From the NCBI GenBank assembly GCA_036345935.2, contig JADWOT020000003.1:20664509-20728508 (forward strand): a stretch of DNA of 64,000 nucleotides, written 5' to 3'. This DNA comes from Taenia hydatigena (lineage: Eukaryota; Platyhelminthes; Cestoda; Cyclophyllidea; Taeniidae). The position numbers were made by a program, and so were the translations under genes. The notes below the pieces were generated by a model. It worked only from the letters and a program-made list of their open reading frames with translations. It made no database searches and was not told where the DNA came from. This document shows, piece after piece, positions 1 through 11,600 of the stretch (position 1 is the stretch's first letter; each line of letters starts with the position of its first letter).

Positions 1-477
1 CCCACTGCTTTTTATAACTACTTCCGACATTTTAAAATTATGTGAATGCACAGGTAAATGGAAATAAGCAGAGCATATGATTTACCGCTCATTCCTGATT
101 GTATCTAAAGCGATGTGCTGTTCATATCTCGATTGTTGGTACTAATTTGTGGTCATCTACCATTTTTGGGTTGGTTTCCAGACCCTTTTAAACCTTGTTT
201 GCATTAACAGTCTGTATAGGTTCGTAGTGAATATACCATCGGCAACAATCCTTTTATATAAAGGAGGCGCCCGCGACTAGTGAGTGATATCTTGTATTCC
301 TGACCCTAGTTGATCATCGGAAGCCCAGGCAAACCCGTCATCCATGGAGCATTATGATGGCCCTTGTTTCTTATGAAGGATTTGAACGCTCACTCACCAA
401 TTCAACTCACCCGTAAAGTTGAAGATATCTTGTTCTTATTAGGTTAAAATTCTTCTTTTTTTCTTGGGCCGTTTTAG
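1..477. other. Left flank, probably intron of a gene entering from the left
   Basis: No convincing open reading frame. The stretch ends in a pyrimidine-rich tract followed by TTTTAG at 472-477, which reads as a splice acceptor for the exon beginning at 478. It is therefore most simply an intron of a gene that starts outside the window. No repeat or promoter could be supported. Confidence 0.35.
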
Positions 478-725
478 GTGCCTACACTACTCCTCAGAGG
501 CAGTCATTTCGAGGACGGGGTGCAGGTGTCGTAAAGTCGTGGTACACCTCGCCCTTCGAATCGTCCTTCGAGATGGCGACGGCAGCAGGTGCATCGTCGC
601 GGCGTCGCAACTGTCGCACCCTCCCGCCGTCCGCTACTGCCACTATGAAGGATGTTGCGCCAACGATGACCCAGTCTGCTTGCTTTTCGGGCCAAATGGT
701 CGACTCCGGTTTCGCTGACCCCTGA
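478..725 (+). CDS. Probable last exon of an upstream gene, product unknown
   Basis: After a TTTTAG acceptor, a frame entered with two bases of a split codon stays open for 81 whole codons and stops at TGA 723-725. The translation is basic and low-complexity: it begins AYTTPQRQSFRGRGAGVVKS, continues through WYTSPFESSFEMATAAGASS and ends SGQMVDSGFADP. Arg/Gly and Ser/Thr richness resembles C-terminal tails of RNA-binding proteins, but no domain is recognisable, so this is only a hint. The stretch is clearly more GC-rich than its surroundings. Other frames are also open across it (464-718 plus, 494-739 minus), as expected for GC-rich DNA. This frame is preferred because it begins exactly at an acceptor and has a plausible composition. 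The upstream exons lie outside the window. Confidence 0.45.
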
Positions 726-1657
726 CTGGACCTCTGCATTCATTGATCTTTCTGTCTGACGCCAATCGTCCGTTTAATTCACGACCTTCCCTCCTTTGTG
801 TGTTTGTGTCTCCCCTACCTATGAGCGCCAGCTGCGACATTGTAAATAGGACTCTGAGATCATCTAGCTGCACGTTGTTCACCGCGTTCTTTTTCTCTTC
901 TAAAGAGCATTCATTATTTATATGAGGCGAAGGGAAACGCCTTTTTTGATGCGGTCATCTAGTGGAGAGTCTGCTACTGGCACATGAGCTGGCTGGTGCC
1001 GCCTTTACAGACGCTGGTTGCAATTTGAGTCGGAACTGTTGGGTGGTTCAGTCGGGTTCCATCTAATTGTTCGAGCGTTCACAATCCTAAGATGGTTCCG
1101 GACGTCGATTAGTTTATTTCAAAGTTGCAGTAATTATCTGCGATGTCAAGTTCTGTGCGTGGTGAAAAAAGTGATACTTTTAAGTGATTTTGGCATTCGC
1201 AGTAGAGATCGTTGCCTAAGCGTCATAGAGCACATTTCGCTCTACCAATAGACACCTGTTCGAGTCACTATGACTGTCGCCGTCAAGATGGTCGCTGTTG
1301 CCAAAACAGCGTTAAAGTTGTAAGTAGGATCGTTTAAAAATGCCTAATTTTTAGCCGCAAATTAGACGCTAGCATACAAAGATCTCAACCCAACGAGGTG
1401 GAAAGGATTTTTTGGAGGAACCAGTACAATAATGGACAATAATACAATAATAGAATTGCCAACATGGCTAGTGGACGCTAACGCAAAGTAGGTCTGGCGA
1501 AATCAATTGGGCACACTGCCTTTAAGGATCCAAACAACTCAAGGGAACATTATTAAATACTAATAAAACCTTACAAAATCGTTCGTCTGGATTGATGGTG
1601 ACAAGTGAGTGGCCAAATTGACGACCTCAAAGTGTGTGTCTTTTAAATTGGTGTAGG
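726..1657. other. 3' untranslated/intergenic stretch before unc-45
   Basis: No supported coding exon. Several short open frames (for example 743-925 and 1018-1251) look random. An AATAAA lies at 1562-1567, about 90 bp before the unc-45 start codon; it could be the poly(A) signal of the upstream gene, which would give it a long 3' UTR. The stretch ends with an acceptor-like TTTTAAATTGGTGTAG at 1642-1657 immediately before the ATG. Confidence 0.4.
1642..1657 (+). promoter_or_regulatory. Acceptor-like site abutting the unc-45 start codon
   Basis: TTTTAAATTGGTGTAG ends directly before the ATG at 1658. It could be the acceptor of a 5' UTR intron or, in a flatworm, a spliced-leader trans-splice acceptor. 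The frame is open upstream to a GTG at 1634, but the TPR domain begins just after 1658, so translation is best started there (or at the adjacent ATG 1661). Confidence 0.35.
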
Positions 1658-2686
1658 ATGATGGAGTCGTCTGAAGAATTGCGTTTGAGAGGCAATTCAT
1701 TTTTTTCGGAAGGCAATTATTCGGAGGCAGTCAAGTCATACGAGGAATGTTTAAAGAAGGCCGATGGCGATAAAAGTTGTCAACAGATTGCATATCGTAA
1801 CCTAGCACAGTGTTTCTTAAAGCTATGTAGCTATGATGAGGCCATAAAGGCAGCAACTGAGGGTAATCGTTTTCCTTTTTGGTATGAAGTCAAATATTTT
1901 TAGCTCTTAAGATATTGCCTTCCGACACTAAGGCTCTCTACCGCCGTTCTGTTGCCTATGAAAAAATTGGGAATCTTAAGGATTCTATTGTTGATGCGCA
2001 GAAACTTATTCAACTCGAACCAAATAACAAGGTTGTCAAGGACTTAATTCATCGTATTGAATCGTGCGTTGTTCAGAAGAGGGAATTTGAATGCAGTTTG
2101 AAGGGGAAAATAAATTCAATGTATTCTATGCTTTCTGATGAAAAATCCCCTGTTGATCTTCTTGAGACCGTGAGAATATGCAAACACTTCTTTATTAATT
2201 ATTTCAGGCTCTTAAGAATTTAATTGCGCTGGTAAAGGAGGAGGGCAAGGTGGCAGCTAACGAAATTTGGTCACATTCCAACAGCTCCCAAATTTTTGGC
2301 CTCATTAATAATCCAAGTAATCAAATCGCCAACCTCGCTTTACTATTGTTGGAGAGTATAATGAGGGCCGTGCCTTCCTTGGTAAGTCAGCGCTCGAGGT
2401 TGCTTCACATTCTGCCACACGCCACTCTTGATCTTTCTTGAGTCTACTCCTCAGAGTGTCATCATCCTTGACAAAGTGACGCTGAATTACATCGTTGGTC
2501 GAGTCCTGTCATCCTCTACCGATGTGTCTATCCACATGTGTAAGTTCTTGTCGCACCTCCTGGAGAATTTAACGCAAATTCGGGTTTATCAAAAGGCGCG
2601 CGATGCTGCCGTGGAGCTCACAAAGCGGAATAAGTCTCAGGCGCAATCGTTCCTTCCCAAAGAGGTCTACCCTTCCTACAAACTAG
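1658..2686 (+). CDS. unc-45: unc-45 exons 1-4: TPR domain and start of central region
   Basis: Exons 1-4 encode residues 1 to about 292 and are separated by introns of 41, 38 and 73 bp. Three TPR helical pairs are visible: ELRLRGNSFFSEGNYSEAV, IAYRNLAQCFLKLCSYDEAI and TKALYRRSVAYEKIGNLKDS. The carboxylate-clamp positions that grip the C-terminal MEEVD of Hsp90 look kept: Asn in RGN, Asn in YRN, and Lys and Arg in KALYRR; the first clamp Lys is replaced by Arg. This supports a working Hsp90 contact. The central region begins in exon 2 with the KINSMYSMLSDEKSP segment. Confidence 0.93.
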
Positions 2687-5600
2687 GTAAGCTACTCTCT
2701 CTTCTCGAGCTTTTGGTGAGATTTGTTATCTTTCGTGCTCAGCCTAAATTTAAACAGCAGTAGTAACTACCAACAAATTAACCACAACCATGCACACATT
2801 GTTAACTTTATTTTTAAGAGAAATAATATTTTCACCCTTTCGATTTGTTTACTGCCTATGAATTTTCATAGAGCTGATTTAAAGATGGTTGAATTTTTTG
2901 GTTGTCAGTTTCAGATTTCGTCAATCGTTGCAAACCGAGGCTTTAAAAGTTAAGTCTTTGTTTCACGCTTACATTGATCGTTTTGTTCTGAGAAGATGAC
3001 CAATTTGGCTGCTTGTAAATTAGGCAGGCTGCCTGAGCCCTTTCTCCGATTCCTCAAGTATGATATGTATTTTACATGTTGCCATTCTTCCTTCCTCTGA
3101 AACCCTGATCTAGTTGATCTCATGCTTTTATTCTCAGCTTATTTTTAAATAACAGCGGCGATTGTTGAGGATTTTTGCATTTTTGGTATAGGAAATATTC
3201 CTCATCTCTTTCCACGAGGAAAAACAATTTTACTGGATAGTTGGTTGTTATTTTGTAGGTTTCCACGTCAATAAATTCCACCGGTGAGGTATTTGTTTTG
3301 TTTTCACTCCAATCAATCCTTTACTGATGGGATATTTAATGCCTATATTGTGCGATCCTCCATTTTTGGAATTTCATCTTAATTCACTTGGTAGCGATGG
3401 CTACTAACAATTTATCATTGGCGGTGTAGATATTGCTACTTTTGTTACGTAGGCAATGCACCGTTTCTTTGGAACACAACAACGTTACTGGCCACAATTT
3501 CGCAGAGGACCAAAGATGTTACTCTAACTGAATGTACCTGGTGTTTTTTTCTTGGACTTTTATGCACGTTTGAATTTCAAGCTGTGATTATACATCTATA
3601 TTGACTCTACCATATGGAATTTCTTTAAGGCAAATAGCTAATTACGCTTATTTAAAGGCGTGCATGATTCTACGGATGTTAACTGATGCTTCTTCCTGTC
3701 AATTTGAAGATGCCTTTTTTGATACAAGCGCATTTGTGAGCCTATTGCTGTTAGCTACAACTGGTGTTTAGCTAATTCACTCCATTCGGCTGAACACTCC
3801 CCACTTCCTATCGTCATTCACTTCAGCATCCTAAACAGCAGTGAAAACCAGTGTCGGTATATGCCCCTTGGCACAATTTCGTCCTTGCAGTACAGAAGAC
3901 GGCTACGCTGCGTGCTACTAGCTTTTGCGCTCTGCGGTTGCCCTGCATGCACGCACGCGCACACACGTACGCACGGCACATGCAGTTGCGCGCAGCGTGC
4001 AGTCGGTGCCTCCGCACTTATCGATTTTTTTAACGCCTTTACCCTTCTTGCTGCCGGCAAGGCAGTCGGACTGGGGTCAGGGTTGAGGATGCGACTGATC
4101 ACGATTGTTTTGAAAATATCGCTTTTTTCTCGTCAAAGGAAGGGTCTGACCTGACAGATTTGGTACTTGGTATCAACTTCATGGATTCATTTCCCGAATC
4201 GGGTGGGTGTCTAATAAGAACCTGGCTCGCACCAAAGGAGACGGTGTCTTGCTTGACAGGATTCAGATCACGTCACAATTGTGCATTTTTTAGTTCCGTT
4301 AGGAAAACAGTACGTCACCCAAATTGGTTTTAGAGGCCCTGCGGCTAAAGTAAAATGATGAAAAATAAGAGCGTCTTAAAGAAAGTTATGATTTTTAAGT
4401 TTCAGTGATGCAGTGAGGTGTTTTAGGCACTAGAAAACCCTGAGGACCTGAGGTGTTGAATTCCTTTAAGGTTGGATAATTTTTCCTTCTGTTCTGGAAT
4501 CAAGTAGAAGTAGTCTTTAGTCTCAACAAGACTTCAAGGTGAATGGCTTTTAATCGTAAACGCTCTCCCACTGAACTGGTGAAGCGCAAGTGTAATGTGG
4601 AGGCTCTCAAGCGTTGAAAAGTCTCCGACTCATTGTCCACTGGCATAAATAAATCTAGATTTCTGCAGGCTTGTTTGAGCAGAATGGTGGAGCTCCTGCA
4701 TTTTCAAAATAAAATAGATAATTCACAGGGTCCGCCATTCTGGTAAGCAGCCCTCACTTTGGTTTCAATTGTCTTCTTCGAAGCTTCCAGTGTTTGCTTT
4801 TCCATATTGCAAGGCAAGGAAGGAGATTAAATGGTAATTTTCTATCAAATTTAATGACAGAGTTGATCCGTTGTGTGGTCTGCTATTTGGGAGGTATCAA
4901 TAAAGTAGCAGAGATCGAAAGTCGTATGTCGACTGCTCTTCTTTTGGATGTCGCCCTCGGCCCTACTTGGAATCAATTCTCTGTTTCGGTCATAGTGACT
5001 CCTGCGAATTGCAAGCATATCTGTAACAGAATTGATGATACGGTAAATTCTCACCACAGAGGGAATGCTACTTATCAGTGGTCGTACAAGCTTTGAGCCT
5101 GGCTGAGATCTCTGAATACTGCGTCATTTGCAAGACGAGCTGTGCCTGGAAGGAGTTCATTCGGGTGATAGAGTTAAGGCCTGGACTATACTCGACAGGA
5201 AGAATATTTGGTGTATCAGTTGCATCAAAAGCGTACTGTTTGCTTTTCTCCAAGACCGATTTTGATCCATTAAAATCCGGTTTTTCTCAATTGACAACCA
5301 ATCTAAGATGTAGAGATTTGAGACTTGTCAACTTTTAAGCTTTTCTTAGTGGATCTTTGCAGATTTAGTCATCCACTTTAGGTGCTTTCCCTCCATGTCA
5401 TTTGTGTCTATTGAACAGTCAACAAAATTAGGATTTCTGCTCATTTCGGTAGGGCTCACTTACCAATGCCACCGAGGTAGCTCCCTCAAATCTCTCTAAA
5501 ACAGTAAATAGACGCTAATATAGACGGACGGTTTAGCATTGGCAGATAGAGAGGTGGAGAGAGAGGCTATGGGCATGGACAATGGAACCTATAAAAACTG

Positions 5601-8600
5601 GGTGGTCCACGCGTTTAACCAGTAGCAGTATGGTCAAGGTGACTGAATCAATCTTTATCACTTCTTGTCCATGACAGAAGCAGAACTGGAGGGTCCGGTG
5701 GAGAAGATTTTAGGGCAGATTCTTCGAGTTACAAACAGTTATCGTCTCGAGGCTGCCGCTAGGGACATCCTTTTACAACTACTGACCTGGATCATTCCCT
5801 CCGAGACAGGCATCGGCTGGTCTAAACGCATCGTCACTGCCGAAGGCGAGCTTTCTATAGTACAATATGTCTTACTCCCCCTGCCATTGTGATATGATAC
5901 CGGTTCAAATTTCCGGCTATCTCTTAAGGATTCCATCCACTCATTCTTCAATCCACTTACCTACCCACACGTCCATCTATCAAAATTTGGGCTATTTTTC
6001 TGAAGTCAACGATTATCTCATTTTAATAGCATACGGAGGACATTCTACGTAGAACCTGCTTCGGGCTAAGTGTAAGCCTTGTTTTGAGATCCGGATTGCG
6101 AAAAAACGGCAGGGCTTCGCTGAAACACAAATCGTCACGGAGCCAAGTCTCCGAGACAGTAGGGCACAAAGTCTGTGGTAAGCGAGTGAAATGATTTGTA
6201 TTAGCATTAGCCAAAGTTCAGTGGGGATGGAGTGTGTGCACGGTAGCCAGGGTCAACCGACTAATTGGGAGACGATGCAAACAGTCCGGATCCACCGAGT
6301 AGTGAGGACGCAAAGCGATTAAGGTGAACAGGCGATGCGAATCCCCTTATCGAAATCCCATACTTGTTTGCCTTACCAGACAACCTGGAGCGTATTCTAG
6401 AGGTGGCAGCGGCTACTTGCCCGAAGACACCAACGGCGTCAGCGGAGCAGTCCGAAGTGGCAATGGCGGTGAAGTCGTGCCACAAAAACTTACTGGAGGA
6501 GGCCTCAACGAAAGAAGGACTACCGGAAATCTCGAGGGGTGGGGTACTCAAGACCTCCGCCAACACTCGCATGATTGTCGCTTGCCTTCTTTCGCGCTTT
6601 TTCAACGACCTTCGCTCCGATCAGGACCGCCAACACTTCAGCAAAGTTTGCTGCGAGTTTGTCATGTATGTCTACTGCTACTGCTGCGCTGCCGACCGTA
6701 TCCGTTAGGATTTCTGCTCTGGATTAGGCTTGCTGGCCCAAGTTTACAGTCTTTCTCTAAGTTTTGCCCCATACTTTTTTCATGATCAATTTGTAGCGTT
6801 GTCGCTTGGCTAAATCTGCTTTACCGCTTTTTAATTTCATTATTTTTTTAATGCCCGAGCCCTCTTGGGCGCGTTGTAACGTGTGCCAGTGCAGACCACC
6901 CATCATTGAGTTGGAAGCTGCGGTTACGGGATGACACCAAGGCGTCGCGGATGCAATTGTAACTCGAACGATTGAAAAGCTGGCATAGTTGAGTGCACTA
7001 TTAGCCAGGCAATCTTCCGTGGTTCCTTGTCGAAGTTGATGACAAGATATAATCTGTGTTGACAACTTTTCCCTCCGTACTAACAGGGAATTGCTGACGG
7101 ACAAGTTTATCGAGAGCAAGGTGGAAGCGGCGGCTGTGATTGGAACCCTGTTTAGCGGACCCTACGAGGTTGGTTCGCGTGTCCTTGCCACCGAAGGCAT
7201 TCTAGAAGGCCTTCTCCTCCTCTCCCAGTCTGAGAACCTAGCCTACCAGACTGTTGCGTTGGACACTATAATCCTGGCAACAAACAAGAAGGACAAGTGT
7301 ATGGCTGTTATCAATCAGGCTGTGCCCATCCTTCGTACTCTCTACAAGTCATCTGATGACGGTGTCAAAGTTCGCGCTCTTCTCGTACGTCGATCAGCGG
7401 TTTGTCGCGTCATTCTCTACTGATATTTATAAGTAGGTGTAATTTTCAGAGCTTGTGCAAGCTTGGCGTACTAGGTGGAGGGGACGCCAGCATAAAGAGC
7501 ATGGCCGATGGTTCGACGGTGATTCTTATGAAGGCCTGTCGTCGGCTCCTCCTTGGGGAATCTGCAAGCGAAAAGCCAGAGGATGGGGTGCATAGTGATG
7601 CGTCCTCGATGCGTTGGGCCATTGACGGATTGGCGTACCTCAGCTTGAATGGTGAAGTTAAAGAGGCCTTAGTTAAGGATGAGGTACTGCTCAACGCTGT
7701 CTATAAAGTCGCTGCGGTGAGTGAAAGGGCAAAGGTCATAGAAATTTAAAATCAAAATTATCTTGACCTGTCCTACCTTATCTAGCTGGGGTACTACGAC
7801 ACCGCGTTCCCACTGGTCAGCCTCCTCGCCAATTTGACCAATAGTTTTGTGGAGAAGGAGATTACTCCAGAAATGTTAGAGATCGCCAAGTTCTCGAAAC
7901 AGCACATTCCGGAGAAACACAAGGCGGATGAACCGAAAGTGGTGACCCAAAGACGCCAGAAGATGATTGATGCCGGCTTACCCACTTGTCTACACAACTT
8001 GACGACAAAACTGGTGACAAAGACATCAGCCGCTCAGCCACAAGTTCGTGAGGTGGTCTCAAGGTGGAGCAAAGATTATTCTACCATCAAGCTAATCAGT
8101 ATCGCGATTTTTTGACAATGTAGCTGCTATTCTGCAGGATTTACTTGTCGTGCTCTGAGTGTGCTGATCGTCGCGGTTTGTTGGTGTCCGCGGGTGCTGG
8201 AAAGGCTCTGCTCAATTTGTCTTTAGAAGATAATACGGAGGAGGGAAAGTATGTGGCATCTCAGGCCCTTGCAAAGCTGACAATCACAGCGGATCCTCGA
8301 CTCACGTTCCCCGGAGAGCGAGTGGGTTTATGTCAAAAAAGCCTTGCATGGAAGCATATTATTTTTTTAGAAATGTTTAAAGCGAATGTTTGGGTTATAT
8401 TTGGGACCGGAGTCACGGTATTTTAGGACCTGGCGATTGGGTAGACGTTGTGAGATAGCCGTAGGCTCTCAAATTTTACCGTCCATCCCTGGTTGAGATT
8501 CCTGTTACGACAAAAGGTAATGAATCCGAATCTTAAATGTGCTTGTGTTAGAAAATCAATGGAAAAGTTTATCTTTTATTCCTCTGCTTTGTAAGAATAC

Positions 8601-11600
8601 GGTACAGTATTTTTGCCCTAGTTTTTGCTCTTTTATGATTTCATAATTATCTGGTAATTGAGCGATGGAGCTCTTTTTTACTTATAAAGCAAGGTTTTTG
8701 AAAAGCTGCTTTGTCGTTAGCTTGTTGCATTCGCAGAGAGTTTGAACTCCGTCATGTAACCAAATAAGCTCTTGCAGTCTTGTGTAGTAACGCCTAACCA
8801 CCTTCAGAAAGGTTCTTCAGCTGTACTCTTCGTTGAAATGATGGACAATGCAATGCAATTCCCAAATATCTGTTTGATTTTGTATGTCTATTTGGCATGT
8901 GATTGCCCAATGCGGAAAGAGGTTAATAGAGCTTGGGAGGATGAGATGGGAAGGTGTTTCCATTCTTGTTCTAGCTGAAGTGCAGCATTATCTTTGACAA
9001 GCTTTGCGGTTAGAGGTGTTGCATTGTTTAATAGGGATGGGACTTACTTTGGACTTTTCCTTGCGCACGCTGAAGTTGTATCGAATCGAAAACTTCAACC
9101 GTAAGTGTTTAGCTTCCAGCAATTTTGTCGGCATTTTGCCATTTACACACATACACACACAATACGATAGTGCCTGTTTTAGGGATGTGGGTTGAGTAGC
9201 GAGAAGTTGGTTTGCGGATGAACAATGACATGTCGAGGTACAAAGGCAATTTAGCATTACAAGCCAATTGAGAAAGGTTGTAAAATTCGCGACTAGTTTT
9301 TAACAGATGAAAAGTACGAAGAGCAACAAAGTGGTGACCTTTGGAGGCTATTGTCATCTGCTAATTCATTTAAATAGATCACATTTAATTAGCCCTCACC
9401 ACGACTTCATCCTCCCAGTTAATGCAGATGTAAACGAACTGCTCCGTCATTCACCCCAGGTATGGCTGGAAATTGTTTTGAGTGGCAGACCTTCCTATCG
9501 CGCATTGCATCAACCCCAAAGGCTAAACGAGAAGCTTGTGCAGATACAGATTTGGAGCCTAGGCAACCTCGGTTTATAAAGCAGACCAATGCTTTACGGA
9601 AGGAGCATTGGAATAGTGATAAGCAGCCTCGTTTCGGTAGGCTGACGTATTTCTGCAATTGCTCATAAGGCATGGGTACGAGCAACTGCATGTACCTTAG
9701 AAATCGCGAATAAATTCCAGAAAGTTCTCGCAACGAGCTGAACCGAGTGGTGCATGAAATTTTTGTCGCCTCCAACAGCGCTGTGATTAATTAGTTTGCC
9801 TATTCGCACAAATCCACCTCAATCTCTGAAGAGCAGTTTATCACGACTTCACTCACAAAGTCCGACAGTTTAAGGCACTATTTTTGTTGCCATTCTAACT
9901 TTTTTGTTTCTTTTCAGTCGCTAGAGGTGATACGACCGCTGCTTCAACTTCTCGACATGGAGTGTCCGGCTCTGCAGAACTTTGAGGGTCTGCTCGCTCT
10001 CACCAACCTCGCTTCTTTGGATCATAAGCATCGGTATGACACTGGCGTTTTGCTCTCACCTCATTCACGTCCCACCTCCACATTAGGAGATCAGTGGAGA
10101 GGAGCTCAGCTTTCTTATTTATGTCAGATGGATCGTGTTTGACGTCAAGATCATGATAATGCTGGTTCATGCGCATTTATTTAACCATGATTTTATCAAA
10201 TGATCCGTCAAATTTGCCGCCACCGTAGCTCCCCAGCCTTCCCCTGTACGGAACATGGCTTATTTTTTGGCTCACAGAAGGGCTGAGTGACCAGCAGCAT
10301 GGACAAGATGTGGTGATGTCAAGATACTGACCATTGGTGATAACATGCATCTGAGTTGTAGCAGTTGATCCTTCTCTGAGGTCGCATATTACGTCGGTGG
10401 TTAATTTGAAGGGGGAACAGCCTTATGGAAGTCAATTTAGTTTTTAACATGAGTTAAATTGAAGAACACTGATGATGTAGGTGCATCTGTATTAGGGTCA
10501 TGAGTTAGTGCCACCTCTTTTAGGCTTGATAAATTGCCGATTCACTAGCAAAAGCAATAGGCAATCACAGTCACCTCCCATAGATATTAATAATTTACCC
10601 ACTTGCCAAGATGAAAGATATGTGTTTGAGGCAGGCGAACTCTGTAAAACCCCCTCATTTCTTCCCGCCTAAAGTATGCTAAAACTAACTGACCTGACCC
10701 GAAGTTCATAAACCGCTTATTTAGGACTTAAAGTCGTTGACTTGCAAATGCTGCATGTTACTTGTGCGCTCACCGGCCATGTATCAGCAAGTTGATTTGA
10801 TAAAGGATTTTCAAAAAGTAGAAAACAGTGGTCGCGAATCCAAAATGCGCTGGTTTTGAAATTTTGACAACTACGTAAAAAGAGTTAAATGGGCGGGAGT
10901 AGTTGAGCGCTGGAGTTGATATTGGTCACTCTCGAAGCACGATGTCAGCTAAAAACACAACTGCAAATCGCAGGGCCTCTACTCTTGTCCTGCTGTTTTG
11001 CTTTAATCAGTGTGGTGCTTGAGAACATCCGCAAAGACACACAGAAGCCCTGAGAGACTGGTAACATGGGTGATTTGAGCAGAGTTTCATTGTCACCAAT
11101 GTGATAGCCTAAGTGTAGGACGTTACTAAGGCCCCCCGAGATCACACATACTAGCGAAATTGAAACATAAGTTCTGCTACGTGGGTACAGTTGTCGGATG
11201 CTGCAGGAGGGCGCCCTGCCAAAGATAGAGCACTACATGTTCGAGGATCACGAGGAGTTGCGTCGCGCAGCAGTGGAGTGTTTCGGCAACCTCGCGCAGC
11301 ACCCTGCAGTGGTGGTAGCCTGCGGGGGCGAACTCCCCGCCGAGGCGATGGGCGGCGTAGCTTGTGGGGCGAGTGGGTCGGAGGTGGTGAAGCTGCTGAC
11401 ACTCTACTGCTACGACGAGAAGGACATCTTCCTGGTGCGTGCTGCAGCTGGCGCTCTCGCCACTATGTCTCACGATCCCGGCATCTTGCGCAAAATCACT
11501 CAGGTCTGCGCTTTTTTTCTTGCTTCACACGCTGCTACCACTTGCGCCTTTAATTTCCGTTTCTGAATAATAGATTTAAATAATTGAGTTTGACAGCTCT

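Noticed and set aside
6324..6785. 153-codon open frame on the plus strand
   Set aside because: It is an out-of-frame shadow over unc-45 exon 6; the real frame encodes the conserved ILEV...TSANTRM segment.
11191..11553. 120-codon open frame on the plus strand and a 98-codon minus-strand frame
   Set aside because: Shadows of unc-45 exon 12 in a GC-rich stretch; the 11198 frame holds the UCS motifs.
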